Notes under the pieces: generated by a model
Databases searched by the model: none
What the model was told of the DNA's origin: nothing
What the model saw: only the letters and a program-made list of their open reading frames with translations
Shown here: piece after piece, positions 21,501-34,518 of the stretch
Position numbering within the stretch: position 1 is the first letter of the stretch
How the letters are laid out: every line of letters begins with the position of its first letter
Source of the DNA: Sitta carolinensis
Lineage: Eukaryota; Chordata; Aves; Passeriformes; Sittidae
Assembly (NCBI GenBank): GCA_032173965.1
Contig: CM063284.1
Span: forward strand, 100,316,410 to 100,380,409
Length of the DNA stretch: 64,000 nucleotides
Direction of reading: 5' to 3'
Made by a program: the position numbers and the translations under genes

Positions 21501-24500
21501 GTCTTCTTTTGGTTTAATAATGGCAGGTGACGGAAGTAAGATGGTGGATGCAACAACTATGTTATCTATATGTGACCCAGTGCATATGGTTCTGATCAAA
21601 ACAGACACATTTGGTGAGACCACACTGGTGGCATCCTATTTCTTGGAGTGGAGGTCTGTCTTGGCTGCAGAGAACGGCATAACAAATGTTGCTGTGGAAC
21701 TCCTGGGTGTAGGTAAGGATAAAAAATAAGCGTATTATGATGACTTAAAAAATTGGGTACTGAGCTTGCTTACAAGCTTAAAGCAGTATTTTTGATCTAA
21801 TTCATTTTTTTCATTTCAGAAGATACTTAGTTTTCCTTAGAAAATGCCTGGAAGAGTTAATGGTCAGATTTTTACTGTTACCAACCTGCTAAAAATGAGT
21901 ATTCTAGATCCCATGTGAAAATGATCCTCATGTCTGAGAATTCCCACTATTGATTATGTGCAAAATGTGATTAAGTTTTCAGAATGAAACCAACCAAAGA
22001 AAAATCCAGTAGTTAATTTCCAGGAATATATCTGATCGGTGTGCTGGGGAGTAAAATCCAGCTTGTGTTACTTTCTTAGCAAACTAGCAATTGCTGGAGA
22101 AGGGGATCTCTGCTCTGCTCCCATATATCCGAGTAGCTGGAAGAGTGTTTTCTGAATGGCTTGGTTTAGGTCCTTAGCAGTTAGTACATGTGTGTAGTTT
22201 TGCATATCTCTTGTCCCCAGTCCTCTTCTCAGGAGTTTCAACCCAAGTTTTTAGGATATGATTTAGTGAATAAGGACTAGGCCTCTCATGACTTCCTACA
22301 AGACTTTCTACATGAGCAGGTAATGACAGGACAAGGGGGGCTGGATTCAAGCTGAATGAGAGTAGATTTGCATTAGATCTTAGGGAGAAATTCTTTCCTG
22401 TGAGGGTGGTGAGGCCCTGGAACAGGTTGCCCAGAGTAGCTGTGGGTGCCACATCTGTTGAAGGCCAGGTTGGATGGAACTCTGAGCAATGTGATTTTAT
22501 GGGAGGTGTCCCTGCCCATGGCAGGGGGATTGGAACTAGGTGATCTCTAAGATCCCATCCAACCCAGGCCATTCTGATTTTAATTTTCTGTAATGACTTG
22601 GAAATTCATAGCAAATAAGCTGAGTTTAATTCTTGGATGGGTGATGGAGCAAGTTAAATTTAATTCTCATTAGCTTTTTTCCAAGTAATAAAGTTTAGAC
22701 CAATAAATCCAGTGCTTTTTCTCCTCTTCAAAATCCTGTCATTTTACAAAATGCATCAAGAGCATCAAAGGATGATGCCATCTCCAATAAAGAGATAAAC
22801 TGTTGTGCGAGGCTTCTGTTGCTTGTATTGCTTATGGACCCATCTGTAATCTGTTTTGTAATACTTATTGTTTATGTAATTTAAAATTTTCAGCATTAGG
22901 CAACAACATTGAGTCGAGGGGGTTGTTGTTCGTTTCTTGTTTTGGGGAGTTTTTTTTTTTAAGTTGAATCATCTCTTTGTATGACAGCTCAGCATCCTTC
23001 ATAATGAACTTTGTCCTGGGGGAAGATGAAATTCCCTTATTTCCAACTACTTGAATTTGAGCTACTTGTGTAATCAGCAGGAATAAGCTCATTTACAGTG
23101 TGTGATTCTCTGACGTGATTTTAGATGCCTATTCTAGACATTTCTAGAATACCATTCTAGAATTCATCTCATATGTCCCTAGTACTGGCTGCAAACAGGG
23201 GCTTGGATAATTGTCTTGTTTGTAGACTCCTGTGCTTTTTTTGTCATATAATGCTTTCTTACAGCCTCATTTGAGTTTGAAATTTAAATAAAGATTCTTA
23301 CTTTGCCTATATTTAAAGAAGTTGAGTTACTTTTTGTGATTATATAAGGCTAATATACATATTTTAATGGTTTGCCCCTGCCTGACTGAAATAATCTAAG
23401 CAAATTGAATATGAGAGAACTGATGAAAATTTATTTTGTTTCAAAGGTACAGAATCAAAGGTTTCTGTTGGTGTTTTAAACATCAGACTGGAAATGTATC
23501 CCCATCTTAGTAAGACACTTTCTTCAGAAATAACTAGTACTCAAGTAAGTAATTTCTGGGAGGGCTAACTTATTCTTTTGTTGGGAGGGGGATGCTTAGT
23601 ATAGAATTGTAGATGTTGAGGACTGTGAGGTTTTCAAATGTTTAATACTTCTTTTTTTCTATTAAATTTAAATATAATTACCTTTTTTAAACTACTTTGT
23701 CTATACTGAATATTATTCAAAATATTACTGTCGTAGGTTTTTCTAATTACTTGTATCAAAATCTCTGAAGAAAAAAGAAAGATGTAATATATCTAATTTT
23801 CTTCAGGTAATATATATGTTTTCTTGCCCTTTCCCGTGTGAAACAGTAATTTCAAGTTAGCTGTTCTTCTTGGAAAGCCAGTAAACACTGGCCTGAAGGT
23901 GCATGCAGATATTCTCCTGCAAGTTAAAATCCGAGCAATCCTTCTGTGCAGAAATGCATTACTTAAAATGAACAGTACTTCAGTCAAGCCTAATATATGA
24001 ACCTACAAACAAGAAACACAACTTGAAGTTTTTCTTAATTGGATTTCCATTTAAAAATACATGCATTTTCCTGACACACTTAAAAAGTTAAGCTTTATTT
24101 TACATAGGCTGGGATGTGGTGTTCATGTACTTACTGATTATGGCTTTTTTTCTCCTGTTTGTAATTAGTACATGTAGGATTGGTTTTGTTTTTCCTACCT
24201 ACAGTTCTCTTTGGAACATCAGAAAACAGCAGAAAAAGAACGTTTATTTCTTGTGTATGCTAAGCAGTGGTGGAGAGAATACCTGCAGATCAGGCCTACC
24301 CACAACACAAGGCTAGTAAAGATATTTGCACAGGTTTGTAAATTTTACAAATAGATCAATCCTTTCTTTAAGTGATCTTTTTATTTTAAACTTTATGGAT
24401 ATGTTGAATCTGTGTAGATTTATGATGTGGTTATGTTCAGGTCAGGGCTAAATGTGGTGTATCATGCAAAAAAAATTTGTAAGGACTGAATTTCTGTTTG

Positions 24501-27500
24501 TTTGTTGAAGCTTAATAGAATGATTCAGACAGGGGGGTTGCTCTGACTACCTCTGGTGTAACAAGTGAAAAGCCTGCTTAGTCTTTTCCTTGAAGACTCA
24601 GAAATGGCAGAGACTTAGGTGAGCTGTACAGACTATTTCAGATAAGTTTTGTACCAGATAAAACAGTTACAAAAAATGGCCTTCCTAGATCTATTAGAAC
24701 AGATCCTCAAAATGTTTGAACTTTGTGTCTGCAATGCAATCTCTGTGGTTGATGTCACACAACAACTACAGTCATAATTACTAAAGTCTGATAAATTACT
24801 GTATCAGTTGCTCCTCAGTAACTGTTCCTCAGTAAAAGGAGTGGTATGATCCTTGCATATTTCATGCTATGAATTTACCCTGCATAGTGGCAATTTTCCT
24901 ACCACAGTGACTTCTTATCTCAAAGCAGTGTCCTGAAGTGATCTGTGTGCCTCCTCTTCAGTGAGGAAACATCTTCCCTTCTGGCCTGTACCCCAAGTGT
25001 GCAGGAGTGATGTGAACTTCCAAATCCCAGACAGCAGCTGAGCCCACGCCCCATCATTCTCTCACTCTACATCGTGGGATGGGGACAAGAATAAAAAGGG
25101 CAAAAGCAAGGAAAAGCTCACAGGTTGAAATAAAGGTGGTTTAATAAATGAAAGATAGAAAGAAAAGAAGAATCGAAAAACAGTGATGCAAGACAGTCAA
25201 CTCACCCCCTCCCAGAGCAGACAGATGCCCCGATAGTCTCCAAGCAGGGGCAAGTTTAGAAAAAGTCTGTTCCCCATCCCCACAGTTTTTATTGCTGAGC
25301 TGTATGGCATGGAATATCCCTTCGGTTAGATCAGGCCAGCTGTCCTGGTTGTGTCCCCTTCCAGCTTTTTGTCCACCCTCAATCTACAAAGGTGTCCCTG
25401 ATAACCCTGCTCAGCAGCAGCTAAAACAATGGTGTGTTCACAGCACTGTTTTGGTGACAAATCTAAAGCACAGCACTACGAGGGTTGCTGTGAAGAAAAC
25501 AAACTCCCTTCCAAGTAGACTAAATATAAGGCTTAAGGGTTTCAGGGCAGGGTATAAAGAGAAACAAGTCTGTAATTAAATAGGATAGGAACTAGGCCCC
25601 TGCTAGATTATTAGCTATATAGAGCTTATCTTGAGTCTCCCATTTGCCACAGCAAGTCTTAGTAAAACTTTCTGGGAACAGAAATGAGTCTATTAGATTA
25701 GTTTGATCATTTAGTTACCATCAAGTTTCAGATGAGTAATGCAGAAACAGGCATTATATATATGAGATGATACTAAAAAATAAATCCTGCCTCTGGGGTT
25801 TTTTTAAATTGCTTTTGAGCTGTGAAATAGTTTTCAACAGGATTCCAGTCAGCCTCAAATAAATGCTGCTTTTTTTTTCCACCAGCTTGCTGGAAAAGCA
25901 TGACAGAACCTTAACAGGGACAATATGTGACTGCAGTAAAAATATGAGGCCATAATTTCCTGAAGCTGCAGAGATTTAAGAGGCTTTGATCCTTTTTAAA
26001 AATATATGAGCATAAAAGTACCAATTTAGCCTAGTGAGGAACTGAAGACCTCTGTGCTTCTTGAAATAGTTTTAATAGATGATAATCACAGTACTTGCCT
26101 GCAGCACGTATTAAACCAGACCTTTTTTTAAGTCATTTTTACATTTTTACAAGAACTTCCAAATTCTTAGTATTATTGCTTAATTTCTAGTTACTAGATC
26201 TAGTTGCTTAATAGAGGTAGTTACTTCGTTTTGAGTAATTTTTATTGTTGTTATGAAAAGTGGTAGGGTATTCAAATTCAGATGCAAATAGACATCTTTT
26301 AAACTCTAGAATCAGTTGCTCCATGTTTAATGCTTTTGGGGAAGATCTTTTTGGGTCATTGTGGAATTTGGTGTGTGAGATTTGTTCTGGCTTATATTTA
26401 TACTTGATGATAACGTGGAAATTGATAGTGAGTAGAGCATGAGCAGTTCCTCACCCGTTTGAGATAATTAATTGCAGCCTGTGCTGTTCCTGGTGTTCAA
26501 ACATTTAGCCCAGAATGCCCAGTGAGTGACAGAGCCAGAATCAAATCTGTGATGTCTCTAAATGAATTGTCTTACTGGTCTTGTATCCTAATTCCGGGGG
26601 TATTTTTGTGTCTTACTGTTTTCGAGTGGTACTTATTCCAGGGAGAATACATCCTAGAGGTAAAAAGTCTAAACTAAGATGAACGTTTTGCCACACTTGC
26701 GCGGCTGGCAAATAACCACCTGTGACCCGTTTAGGATGAAAACGGGGTGAACCGGCCGGTGTGCTGCTACGTGAGCCCACTGCGGGCGGGGCGGCTGCTG
26801 GACACGCCCCGGCAGGCGGCGCGCTTCGTCAGCGTCCTGGGCTACGAGCGGGCGCCCGTCATCGGCGGCGGCGGCGGCAAGCAGGAGCAGTGGTGCACCC
26901 TCCTCGCCTTCTTATGCAGGAACAAGGTGCGTGGCAGTGCCTCTGGGGTAGCCGTCCTGTTCTAAGCCCAGTCAGGAGTTTAAACCTGGCTGCAAATACG
27001 CGCGTACGTTAAAATCAGATTTAGAAGGTTCTGTCACGGTCGTGCTTGAGGTGTTTTTGAAGAGAGGCAGGTGCTAAGTAGTAGACAGGAAGGCTTTGGA
27101 GCAGACTTCCTTTACTACTGTAGTTGGGGTCCATTTGTCAGTGGATCTCTTTGACACTGAAATTGCTTCTCTTCTGTTGCATTTCTAAGAACACATATTA
27201 TCATCCAGTGAATCCCTGCTACTGTGCAGATCACATTAAAATTCTGGACTAATCCAGGAAGAGTAGAAAAAGTCCCTTTAGTCTCTTGTCTCTTTTGCTG
27301 ATTTGGTGGGGGATTTTTGTCGTTTTGTTCTTTGTTTTTGTTTTTTGTTTGTTTTCAATAGGTGGGCTAAAATATGCTGACAGTCTTTATGTTCTCTTTT
27401 TGCAAGATAGGAATTTTCACTAAAGTTTCAGCCTAATTCTTGGTGGTCTGACCTTTGTATCATGATGATAATAAGCAAAACAAATTGTAACTGGTTCTGG

Positions 27501-30500
27501 TTTATAGCTCTTCTGTTTTATGAGCTGAAGTAATAGCGATCACTTCTAATACCTCTTTGGAGTGGTCAGTGCGTTTCATTGCCATGGAGATACTTCTGCC
27601 TTCAAAAATAATGTCACTGGTGTTTGCATTTAAAGGCTTGTGTTCAGGGCAGCAGGAGCTGTATCCCAGATTTTAGGGCTGACTCCAAGATCACGTAGAA
27701 CAAGCAGTGGCTGTTGTCTCTGAGTATCAGGTGATGTATAGGTGCCGTATTAAGGCAGCTCTGGCTACCCACTGGGTTTCAGATGGAGAAGAAAGTAGTG
27801 ACTTTGAGGACCACTGTGTTTGGAGGCACAGAGGAAGGTGTTTCTTCAGGGCAGAAATGGAAAGCTGTATGGAAAATAACTGAATTTAGCTCCTGAGACA
27901 CCAGCTGGATCATCATTTTTCTTGTGGAAAGTGGTATAGTATTATTAAAGTAACACAGGCTCACTATAAACTTGTTTAAACCTATTTTTCTGCATATTTC
28001 CCTTTTATGCTGTGGGAGGGCAAGGTTGTGTTGTCTTGACACATCCAAGAACTCTGAATTCTACATTTTCAACATTCTGAATAGTTATTTGATTAAAGAG
28101 CCTTACTGTTCTGCTTCTGAATGCTGTACTTTGTGTTATGAAGACTTCATTGTTTTAACAATTTTTTGTCTTGCTTTACAGCTAACATTTGTAAAGAACT
28201 CAGGAGACAAAGGATATTAGACATTGCATTTGGAAATAGTTTTTTATGAATTATCAGTGGCAATAATGTGTTTATGAGATAAATGTTTTTCTGACTGAAG
28301 GAAAAAAATGCTGCACATGATTCCCAGCTGTTTTTTACAGTTAGATCTGTAGGGGACCTTGTTTTATCTTTGTCTAGTTTCTGAAGTTTGACAACACATT
28401 CAAGAATGTGAAATACCAGTAGAATCACATTTTATTAAGTGAAAAGTTTCCTAACTATGTGAAAATAATGCATGATTTCTAGTCTTGCCTTAGGTGTTTG
28501 CTTTAAATATATTTTTGCATTCAATTAGAACATTGGTTTTGTTGTCACAGGTCAATAGATTCTGGTTTTGGGTAACTTGAAGGTATCTTTATAGTCATAA
28601 GAAATGTTTTGCAGTGTTACTCATACACTATACTTGAACAAACAATATCAACAGCCTATCATTAGAACATGATTTTTAACTCATTTATACTATTACAGAA
28701 AACTAAAATTTGTCTAGTTTAAATAGTTAAATCCTGACTTTTGATACATGCTTTAAATAAATAGGAGACTAACATGACTTGTTAAATGGTGGTTTGAGAA
28801 ATCTTAACTGTTTTCTTTCTTTAAGGTTTTATCTGTGCCTAATGCTCAAAACAGCTCATTAATATTTACTGTCTAGGGTGACTGTGAAGACCATGCTAAC
28901 CTTCTGTGCAGTCTTCTTCTTGGGTTTGGATTGGAAGCCTTTGTGTGTGTTGGAACAAAAGCAAAAGGAGTCCCTCACACTTGGGTAGTGACTTGTGGAT
29001 CTGATGGAACAATTACTTTTTGGGAGAGCTTAACAGGACATAGGTGAGTAAAAAGAATATAAGAAAACAAAACAATGTTTATTGAGATTTGTATAGGATA
29101 TTTTTGCTATTGCACGGTTTTTTAAAATCTTTAGACCCTGTCATGTAATCCAGGTGATGTTTGTCTTTGAATCCTTTTTCTGTCTACTGCTTTTGCTTGG
29201 AAAACAACTGATTCAGCATGAGGGGAAGTATTTAATCAGTTTGTAATATATCAGTGTCTTTAATACTGTATGGTGACTGTTCTGTGTCATTGTGACTGCA
29301 GCTGATTGCATGGCTGCTCTCGCTGCTACGATTTGTAAGGGAGATGAAATCTGATGTGATTGTTTAGGAACCTGTATTTTTTGCTGGATTTCATCAGCGA
29401 AATCAGTTTTGCATTACTTTTGTTCCCCCTGCAGAAGTCTCTCTAAATTCTCTGAGATTTTCTCTTGGCTTGAGTCATTTGAGAAGGGCACATGTAGTTG
29501 TTTGGTGTACTAAGCTTCGGGAACGTGTTCTTTCCAGTGTTCAAAATAAGCAATGCTGTTTTGCCACTGTTTGTGTGTCCTGTGATTAGCATCTGCAGGT
29601 GTATTTCTCCAAATGTGATGAATAGCAGGGAAACTGTATGAGCATATTCTTATAGTTGCAAAATTTAACTGCTTGATTAAGCAGCTTATTTTTCTAAATT
29701 TAAAGACTAAAAATGATGTATTATTTGATTGTATGTTATGCCTCCAAAGTGCATACAATTACATTTCTGTAAACAAATTAATGCCATTTTTGGGGGAAAA
29801 AATTGATGACAAGCTTGGCTTGTATTTGTAAAGGAGAAATAGCTATATCCCATCTGAATATTTTTACCTTGCCTTGAAACAAGTTGTATTAATAAGAAAT
29901 TGAATCTTTTTGACTAGGTACATCCACAAACCTATCAACCCCGATGATCCTCCCATAGTTAAACAGCCCAAGCCACTGTATCCATATCGCACAATTGGTT
30001 GTATCTTCAACCATCAGAAGTTCTTTGGTAATTGTCAGCCCTCTGATGCTGTGGAGGTGTGTGTGTTCGACCTGCATGATGAATCTAAATGGAAACCCAT
30101 GAGTGGAGAAGCAATAAAATCTGTCTGTCCTCCTGGAGCAACATCTTCAGTTCCCCCTTTTCCTCCTCTGTGTGCTTCTACAATAGATGCTGCTGTAACA
30201 AGCAATGAGATGGAAGTGCAGCTGAGGATACTGATCTCTGAACACAGAAAGGTGAGAAAGATTGTCAGTGATCTCTCACAGTAATAGAGGCTCATGTATT
30301 AATTGTATACTTGTTTTTGGTAGCCATTTGTTAGTTTGCATACTTGAATCTTTGCAATGTCTTTTCCATCAGCTTTTGCAGGACTGTGATATGTGAAAAG
30401 TGAAATAACTGAAAAAATGTTTGGGAAGACTGTAGTGAGCTGCTTTAGACATCATACTGTTATTTGCAGTGGTGATCCATAGCCTCATGTGTGAGCTCTT

Positions 30501-32291
30501 CCCCCCACCCTGACTTTGCCCTTTGTTCTAGATCTGTGGTCTTCAGCTTACTGGCACCTGCAGACTACCCATGAGGGGTCTCTAAAAGCACCAGGAAGAT
30601 CAAATCTGGTTGTTAGTGGGCTTTGTCAATCCCAGCACAAATGTTTCTGGTTCCTATATAAAAGCAGGCTTTCAGCTTTCATGATCTTACTCTGACTGCT
30701 TCAAAATTGGAGATATTTTTAGAAGTTAGTTTTGTCCTTTACCAGGATTTTTACAAGGCATAATGTGCCAGAAATTATACTTCCTGTGCTGGACATGAAG
30801 GCAATAATATTTTAAGTCCCTGTTAGCTTATGTCTGTTTTTAATGAGTTTTTATTTGATTGTTTCTGTTTTTATCTCCCCACTTGATGCTCAACCTTTAG
30901 GGTGGCAAAGTAATTCTCAGACTATGAGTCTCATGCAGCGTTGAATACATGCATGGTGGATTTTTCTACTTCTTTGCATTTGGGATGCTGGGTAGAAGGT
31001 GCATGTATGGGGTGGTAAGATGGATGGTAAGAAGGAAAATGCCTTTGTGTTTTGGGGAGCTGTTGCATATCATTTTTTCAGAAAGGGTTTTCCATGAGAC
31101 ATTTGAAAAAATGTCAGGTGAATCTTTTCCGTAGTTTTGCTGTGTATTTATGCATATCTTCTTACATTACATGCAGAGATACTGTAGCTGAAACACCTGG
31201 TTTCAACTCTACTGGCCTTACGATTTAGTCTAATAGTTTAACTTCATTCTGTCATAAATATTTGATATTTGAGGTGTCGCTTCTGGTGGTGGTGTTTGCT
31301 TCTCCCAGTTGGTGTGTGAGTCAATACACAAATCTGACAGCTTTGTGAGCTCACTGCCATTAACTACCAATATAAAGATTCTTGGATTTATTTGAATCTA
31401 TACAGTAGGCAAGTTTAGGCATATCCTGATGTATGTTCTGCACATTTGTCATCGTTCTGTTGCTTGCCTCCCAGGATCTTGGCCTTTCTACTGTTTGGGA
31501 TGACCAGCTCTCCTATGTGTTGTCGCCATCATTAGCAGCCTATGAGCTCGAACGCACGACAGGTGTTTCTGCAGGAAATGAAGAGTTTCAGGATGCTGTA
31601 AGGAGAGCAGTACCTGATGGTCACACCTTCAAAGGGTTTCCCATCCATTTTGTGCACAGAAATGCCAGGAGAGCATTTGCCACGTGTCTTCGGTAAGTTT
31701 AAGTGTAAAGATATAAATATATGTTAAAACTAAATAGTAATCCTTCATTGCTAATTGCAACTCATTTTTTTAATAATTAATTTTAAAGAAAATTAATTTC
31801 CTTAGGTTAGAACAGGAGGAAGAGTGGTGTAGTATGTGTAATGGATCATGGGGTACAGAGCTCTTAAGGTTACACTGGTGATTCAGTGGTGATAGACTTC
31901 TTGTGTATTAAATTGAAGAATGTGGAGTTAATTTAATTTTTCTGCACTTGTTAAAAAGGATCAGTGGTTGTGTCATTTTCCTCCAAGGCAACCGCCCTTG
32001 CACTACAGAGCAATATTATTTGTAATGACAGACTCATGATATTTATTGTTACTTAAGTGCTAGTTACACTTTAAAAAAATTGCACAATGTAATTAAAAGT
32101 TTTAACAATATCTTAGGATTTAACAAAGTCTGTGTTTCTTTTTATCATATAGGTCTCCTTTTTGTGAAGAAATAGTCTGTTGTAGGGGAGACCAAGTGCG
32201 ACTTGCAGTTCGTGTACGAGTGTTTACGTACCCTGAATCTGCGTGTGCTGTTTGGATCATGTTTGCTTGTAAATACCGCTCTGTCCTTTAA
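18504..32291 (+). CDS. CEP76: CEP76, centrosomal protein of 76 kDa (all 12 coding exons; frame broken in exon 2)
   Basis: Centriolar protein that limits centriole reduplication, interacting with CP110. Exons: 18504-18566, 19859-20013, 20337-20418, 20791-21015, 21527-21712, 23447-23544, 24205-24333, 26735-26926, 28877-29043, 29918-30251, 31475-31692, 32153-32291. All junctions are GT/AG and phases agree. Lengths sum to 1988 nt, one short of 1989 (662 aa; human 659). The missing base is at 19905-19906 in exon 2, where CGGAAGAG replaces the expected CGGGAAGAG; read literally, translation stops at 19949-19951 after 51 codons. N-terminus [14 protein letters not shown]2-like region about residues 100-270 ([24 protein letters not shown]). 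Transglutaminase-like region about 290-480 ([33 protein letters not shown]). C-terminus [10 protein letters not shown]. Shares a promoter with PSMG2; ends 2.6 kb before SPIRE1 exon 1. Confidence 0.96.
18567..19858 (+). other. CEP76: CEP76 intron 1
   Basis: Begins at donor GTGGGA (18567), with GC-rich island DNA to about 18700, then a CR1 fragment (18931-19312). Ends in acceptor tttctttcag. Confidence 0.85.
18931..19312 (+). mobile_element. CR1 LINE 3'-end fragment in CEP76 intron 1
   Basis: Reads aagaggctgagagaactggg, gcctggaggagagagggctc, gacaggacaaggggagacgg, tgcccagagaagttgtgg, tccctggaagtgttcaaggc and ends tcattctgtgattct, the CR1 3' terminus. 5'-truncated. An accidental 280-codon minus-strand open frame crosses it. 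Confidence 0.93.
19859..20013 (+). CDS. CEP76: CEP76 exon 2 carrying a one-base deletion
   Basis: 155 nt where 156 would keep frame. The first part reads [15 protein letters not shown] in frame with exon 1. After ATACGG the +1-shifted frame reads [17 protein letters not shown] and [15 protein letters not shown], matching the orthologue to the exon end. The literal frame hits TGA at 19949-19951. All other CEP76 exons are intact, so an assembly error at a G-run or a recent allele is more likely than an old pseudogene. Confidence 0.93.
22299..22580 (+). mobile_element. CR1 LINE 3'-end fragment in CEP76 intron 5
   Basis: Contains taatgacaggacaagg, ggtggtgaggccctgg, aacaggttgcccagag, gaaggccaggttggatgg, cctgcccatggcaggggg and gatcccatccaaccca in the standard CR1 order. 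5'-truncated. Confidence 0.93.
24334..26734 (+). other. CEP76: CEP76 intron 7
   Basis: 2.4 kb, mostly AT-rich, holding a decayed minus-strand ERV LTR near 25020-25520. GC content rises sharply over the last 50 bp before exon 8. Confidence 0.85.
25020..25520 (-). mobile_element. Decayed solo LTR of an avian endogenous retrovirus (ERVL-like)
   Basis: On the + strand it shows, in order, phrases typical of the antisense of a widespread avian LTR: tctcactctacatcgtggga, ttgaaataaaggtggtttaa, tggcatggaatatccctt, cagctgtcctggttgtgtcc, taaaacaatggtgtgttc and aaagcacagcactacgag. No internal viral genes are adjacent, so it is a solo LTR. The usual TATA region is mutated, and the boundaries are approximate because target-site duplications could not be defined. 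Family name inferred from memory. Confidence 0.75.
26735..26926 (+). CDS. CEP76: CEP76 exon 8, extremely GC-rich
   Basis: 64 codons ([51 protein letters not shown]) covering the start of the transglutaminase-like region. By hand count 60 of 64 codons end in G or C, against 19 of 43 in exon 7 and 16 of 55 in exon 9. Protein sequence is well conserved, so the change is nearly all synonymous. Includes five consecutive GGC glycine codons. Confidence 0.95.
26927..28876 (+). other. CEP76: CEP76 intron 8
   Basis: About 1.95 kb, starting GC-rich beside exon 8 and quickly becoming AT-rich. No repeat or RNA gene recognised. Confidence 0.8.
30252..31474 (+). other. CEP76: CEP76 intron 10
   Basis: About 1.2 kb of unique intron between donor GTGAGA and acceptor gcctcccag. 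Nothing recognised in it. Confidence 0.8.
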
Positions 32292-32482
32292 AAAAACCCA
32301 AATTATTCAGACCTTTTTAGCGCTGCAAGATAATGTACGTGGGTGAAAAATTATTCAATTAAAAACTAAGATAGTGTTTTATATAAATGCCACAGATTTT
32401 CAACACCAGGATGTGTGTATTGTATTGAGGGGGATTGTGTACATGGTAATGATTGTATTTATAAAGAGAATTTATTCTTTGT

Positions 32483-32488
32483 AATAAA
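32483..32488 (+). terminator. CEP76: CEP76 poly(A) signal
   Basis: AATAAA 192 nt after the CEP76 stop, inside tttgtaataaaagtt with T-rich sequence downstream. Gives a short 3' UTR. Confidence 0.8.
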
Positions 32489-32509
32489 AGTTACTTTTTT
32501 TATTCATAG

Positions 32510-34400
32510 GAATGTGGGCCAAGTTACTAAAATGTGTGCAAAAAATACTGGCTGGTTTTTTGCAGCTCTGAATTGATGTGAGAATTTGTTTAGAAGTAGG
32601 TCGGCTTTAGCAGCTCTGCAGGGTGAGAGACTGTTCTACCTCTCCTTTCCCTGTAGTCTACAGGGTGTACTTTGTGAGTGACTGAGGTCCAGAAGTACTG
32701 GTGTTTAAGCATGTTGACTTCAGACAACTAAATTTATTTCTGCCTGTTGTGGATCTAACAGTAACTTGTACATTCAGCTTCTGAACCGTTCAGTCAGATA
32801 AAGGTAATATTGATAATCTGTGAATATAATATATGGATTCATTTTTAAAAATATATATTTGGACTTGGATACCTGAGGATGTGAATAGCTATGATGGGTT
32901 AGATAAAGTAGTTAAACCTGATGCCTTTTTCTTCTTGTTACCTTAAGACATTTCTGAGGTAGAAGTTGTAGGCAGACCATTTTGCTTGACAACCATCCAT
33001 GATTTTGTCTAATCGGGATGCTCAGATCTGTACTTAATTACCCATCTGTGGTTTTGTCTGTCTTAAACCTGTGGGTGATGATTTTGCTGAGTATCTTTAA
33101 GACTTTATGCTTTGCAAAATGGCAAGCAGTAGGGCTTACTGAACTTTCCCATACCATGCCCCTCAGGTTTTTCCCCACGTAGACTTCAGGCATCTCTTCT
33201 TAAGGCTGGAACATCTGAACTCTTTGGTTTCTTCTATAGAAGCCATTATGTGTCAGTGATAGCCCATGACCACCTCCTTTGGTGCTACCTGTAAGAAAGA
33301 GGCAACTCTTTCTGCTGGTGCTGAAGCAAAAAAACTACCTGATCCTAAAGACTCTTGCAACACATACAGCAGGAGTTGACATTTTGCACATACGTTTAAT
33401 CTGTACTGTGGCAGTGTGGCACCATTTTAATCTTTTTTCTTCAAGAGGTGTTAAATACTTCCTACGGCAGCACTGAGGGTTCTTAAATTTAGGACTCTAA
33501 TAGTACATTATGTACTTATTGGTCCTGCTGCTAACTTTACAAGTCTGGGTTTGTGTTATCTTTCATTTTATACCTGAAAGATCAAAATGCATTCGATTGC
33601 CTGTAATACAGCATACAGGATACTCATAAAAACTTCACAAGGGCAATTTCTCCCCCAATTTCCTTGTATCTAAATGTAGCCTGAAAGACTGCATTATATT
33701 GCATGGTGAATATTGCCAAATTTAACAGCGTTAGGAAAAGAGCAGTGGCATTCAGAACACCTGGAAGTGAAAGAGGAGAGAGGAGCTGGAAGTGGAATGG
33801 GACGAGAGGAGCTCTGGCTGGTTGGAGCCCTGCCCGTGTGCAGTACCGCTCCTGTACGGCAGGGGGCACTCCCGGCGCTCTCCCTCACCCTCCCGGCTCC
33901 CAGTGGATCAGGTGCGGACGGGAGATTTTTAGTTCCCTTTCACATCTGAGAGGTAGAACACGAGAGAGAAACGCCGTGTGTTCGGTGTGAACTCCAGCTT
34001 ATTTAGTCTGGTGATTTTCTGCGTGAAAGTGCTCGTTTGCCTGGGGCGAAGCTAGCATGAAGGGCTGTGCCCTTCTGGTGCCCAGGTGTGTTCAGGGCAG
34101 GGACGTCAGTTCCTAGCTGCTCGGAAGACGATTCCCTTGTTGATTCCTTTCCAGAATGAGCTGGTTTAAATCTGCTAGCCTCTCTGTGTACCCTGGACGC
34201 TTCCAGCCTTGTTGCCGTCTAGGATGGAGCTTTCCCGGAGGAAGTGTTTGCTTTGGGGGACAGACCCTGGAGTTCGAAGGCAGTCGCCCTGCTGCTGTGA
34301 AAGCGGGGACCTGCTGATATGTTTCGCTGTGTCCGCAATGGCGCTGGTTGGTGTCAAGTGTTTAACCCTTGGGGGTGCAGGGACTGTCATCCCGCGTCCC
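32510..34400. other. Intergenic region between CEP76 and SPIRE1
   Basis: About 2 kb, AT-rich to 33700, then increasingly GC-rich toward the SPIRE1 CpG island. Contains a CTCF-like site at 33856. Open frames at 33624-34000 lie in the GC-rich part and match no protein I recognise. Confidence 0.7.
33856..33870 (+). promoter_or_regulatory. CTCF-like motif upstream of SPIRE1
   Basis: ACGGCAGGGGGCACT matches 14 of 15 positions of the CTCF core; only the first base differs. Confidence 0.45.
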
Positions 34401-34518
34401 GGGGCGTTGTTTGGTTACCAACACCCCGCGCAGAAACCTTGGCCCGGGGGCTGCGGGCTCAGTGCGCCGCGCCTGTCGCTGTCTCCGGCGGAGGTGGAGG
34501 CCGGCGATGCGGGCGCCG

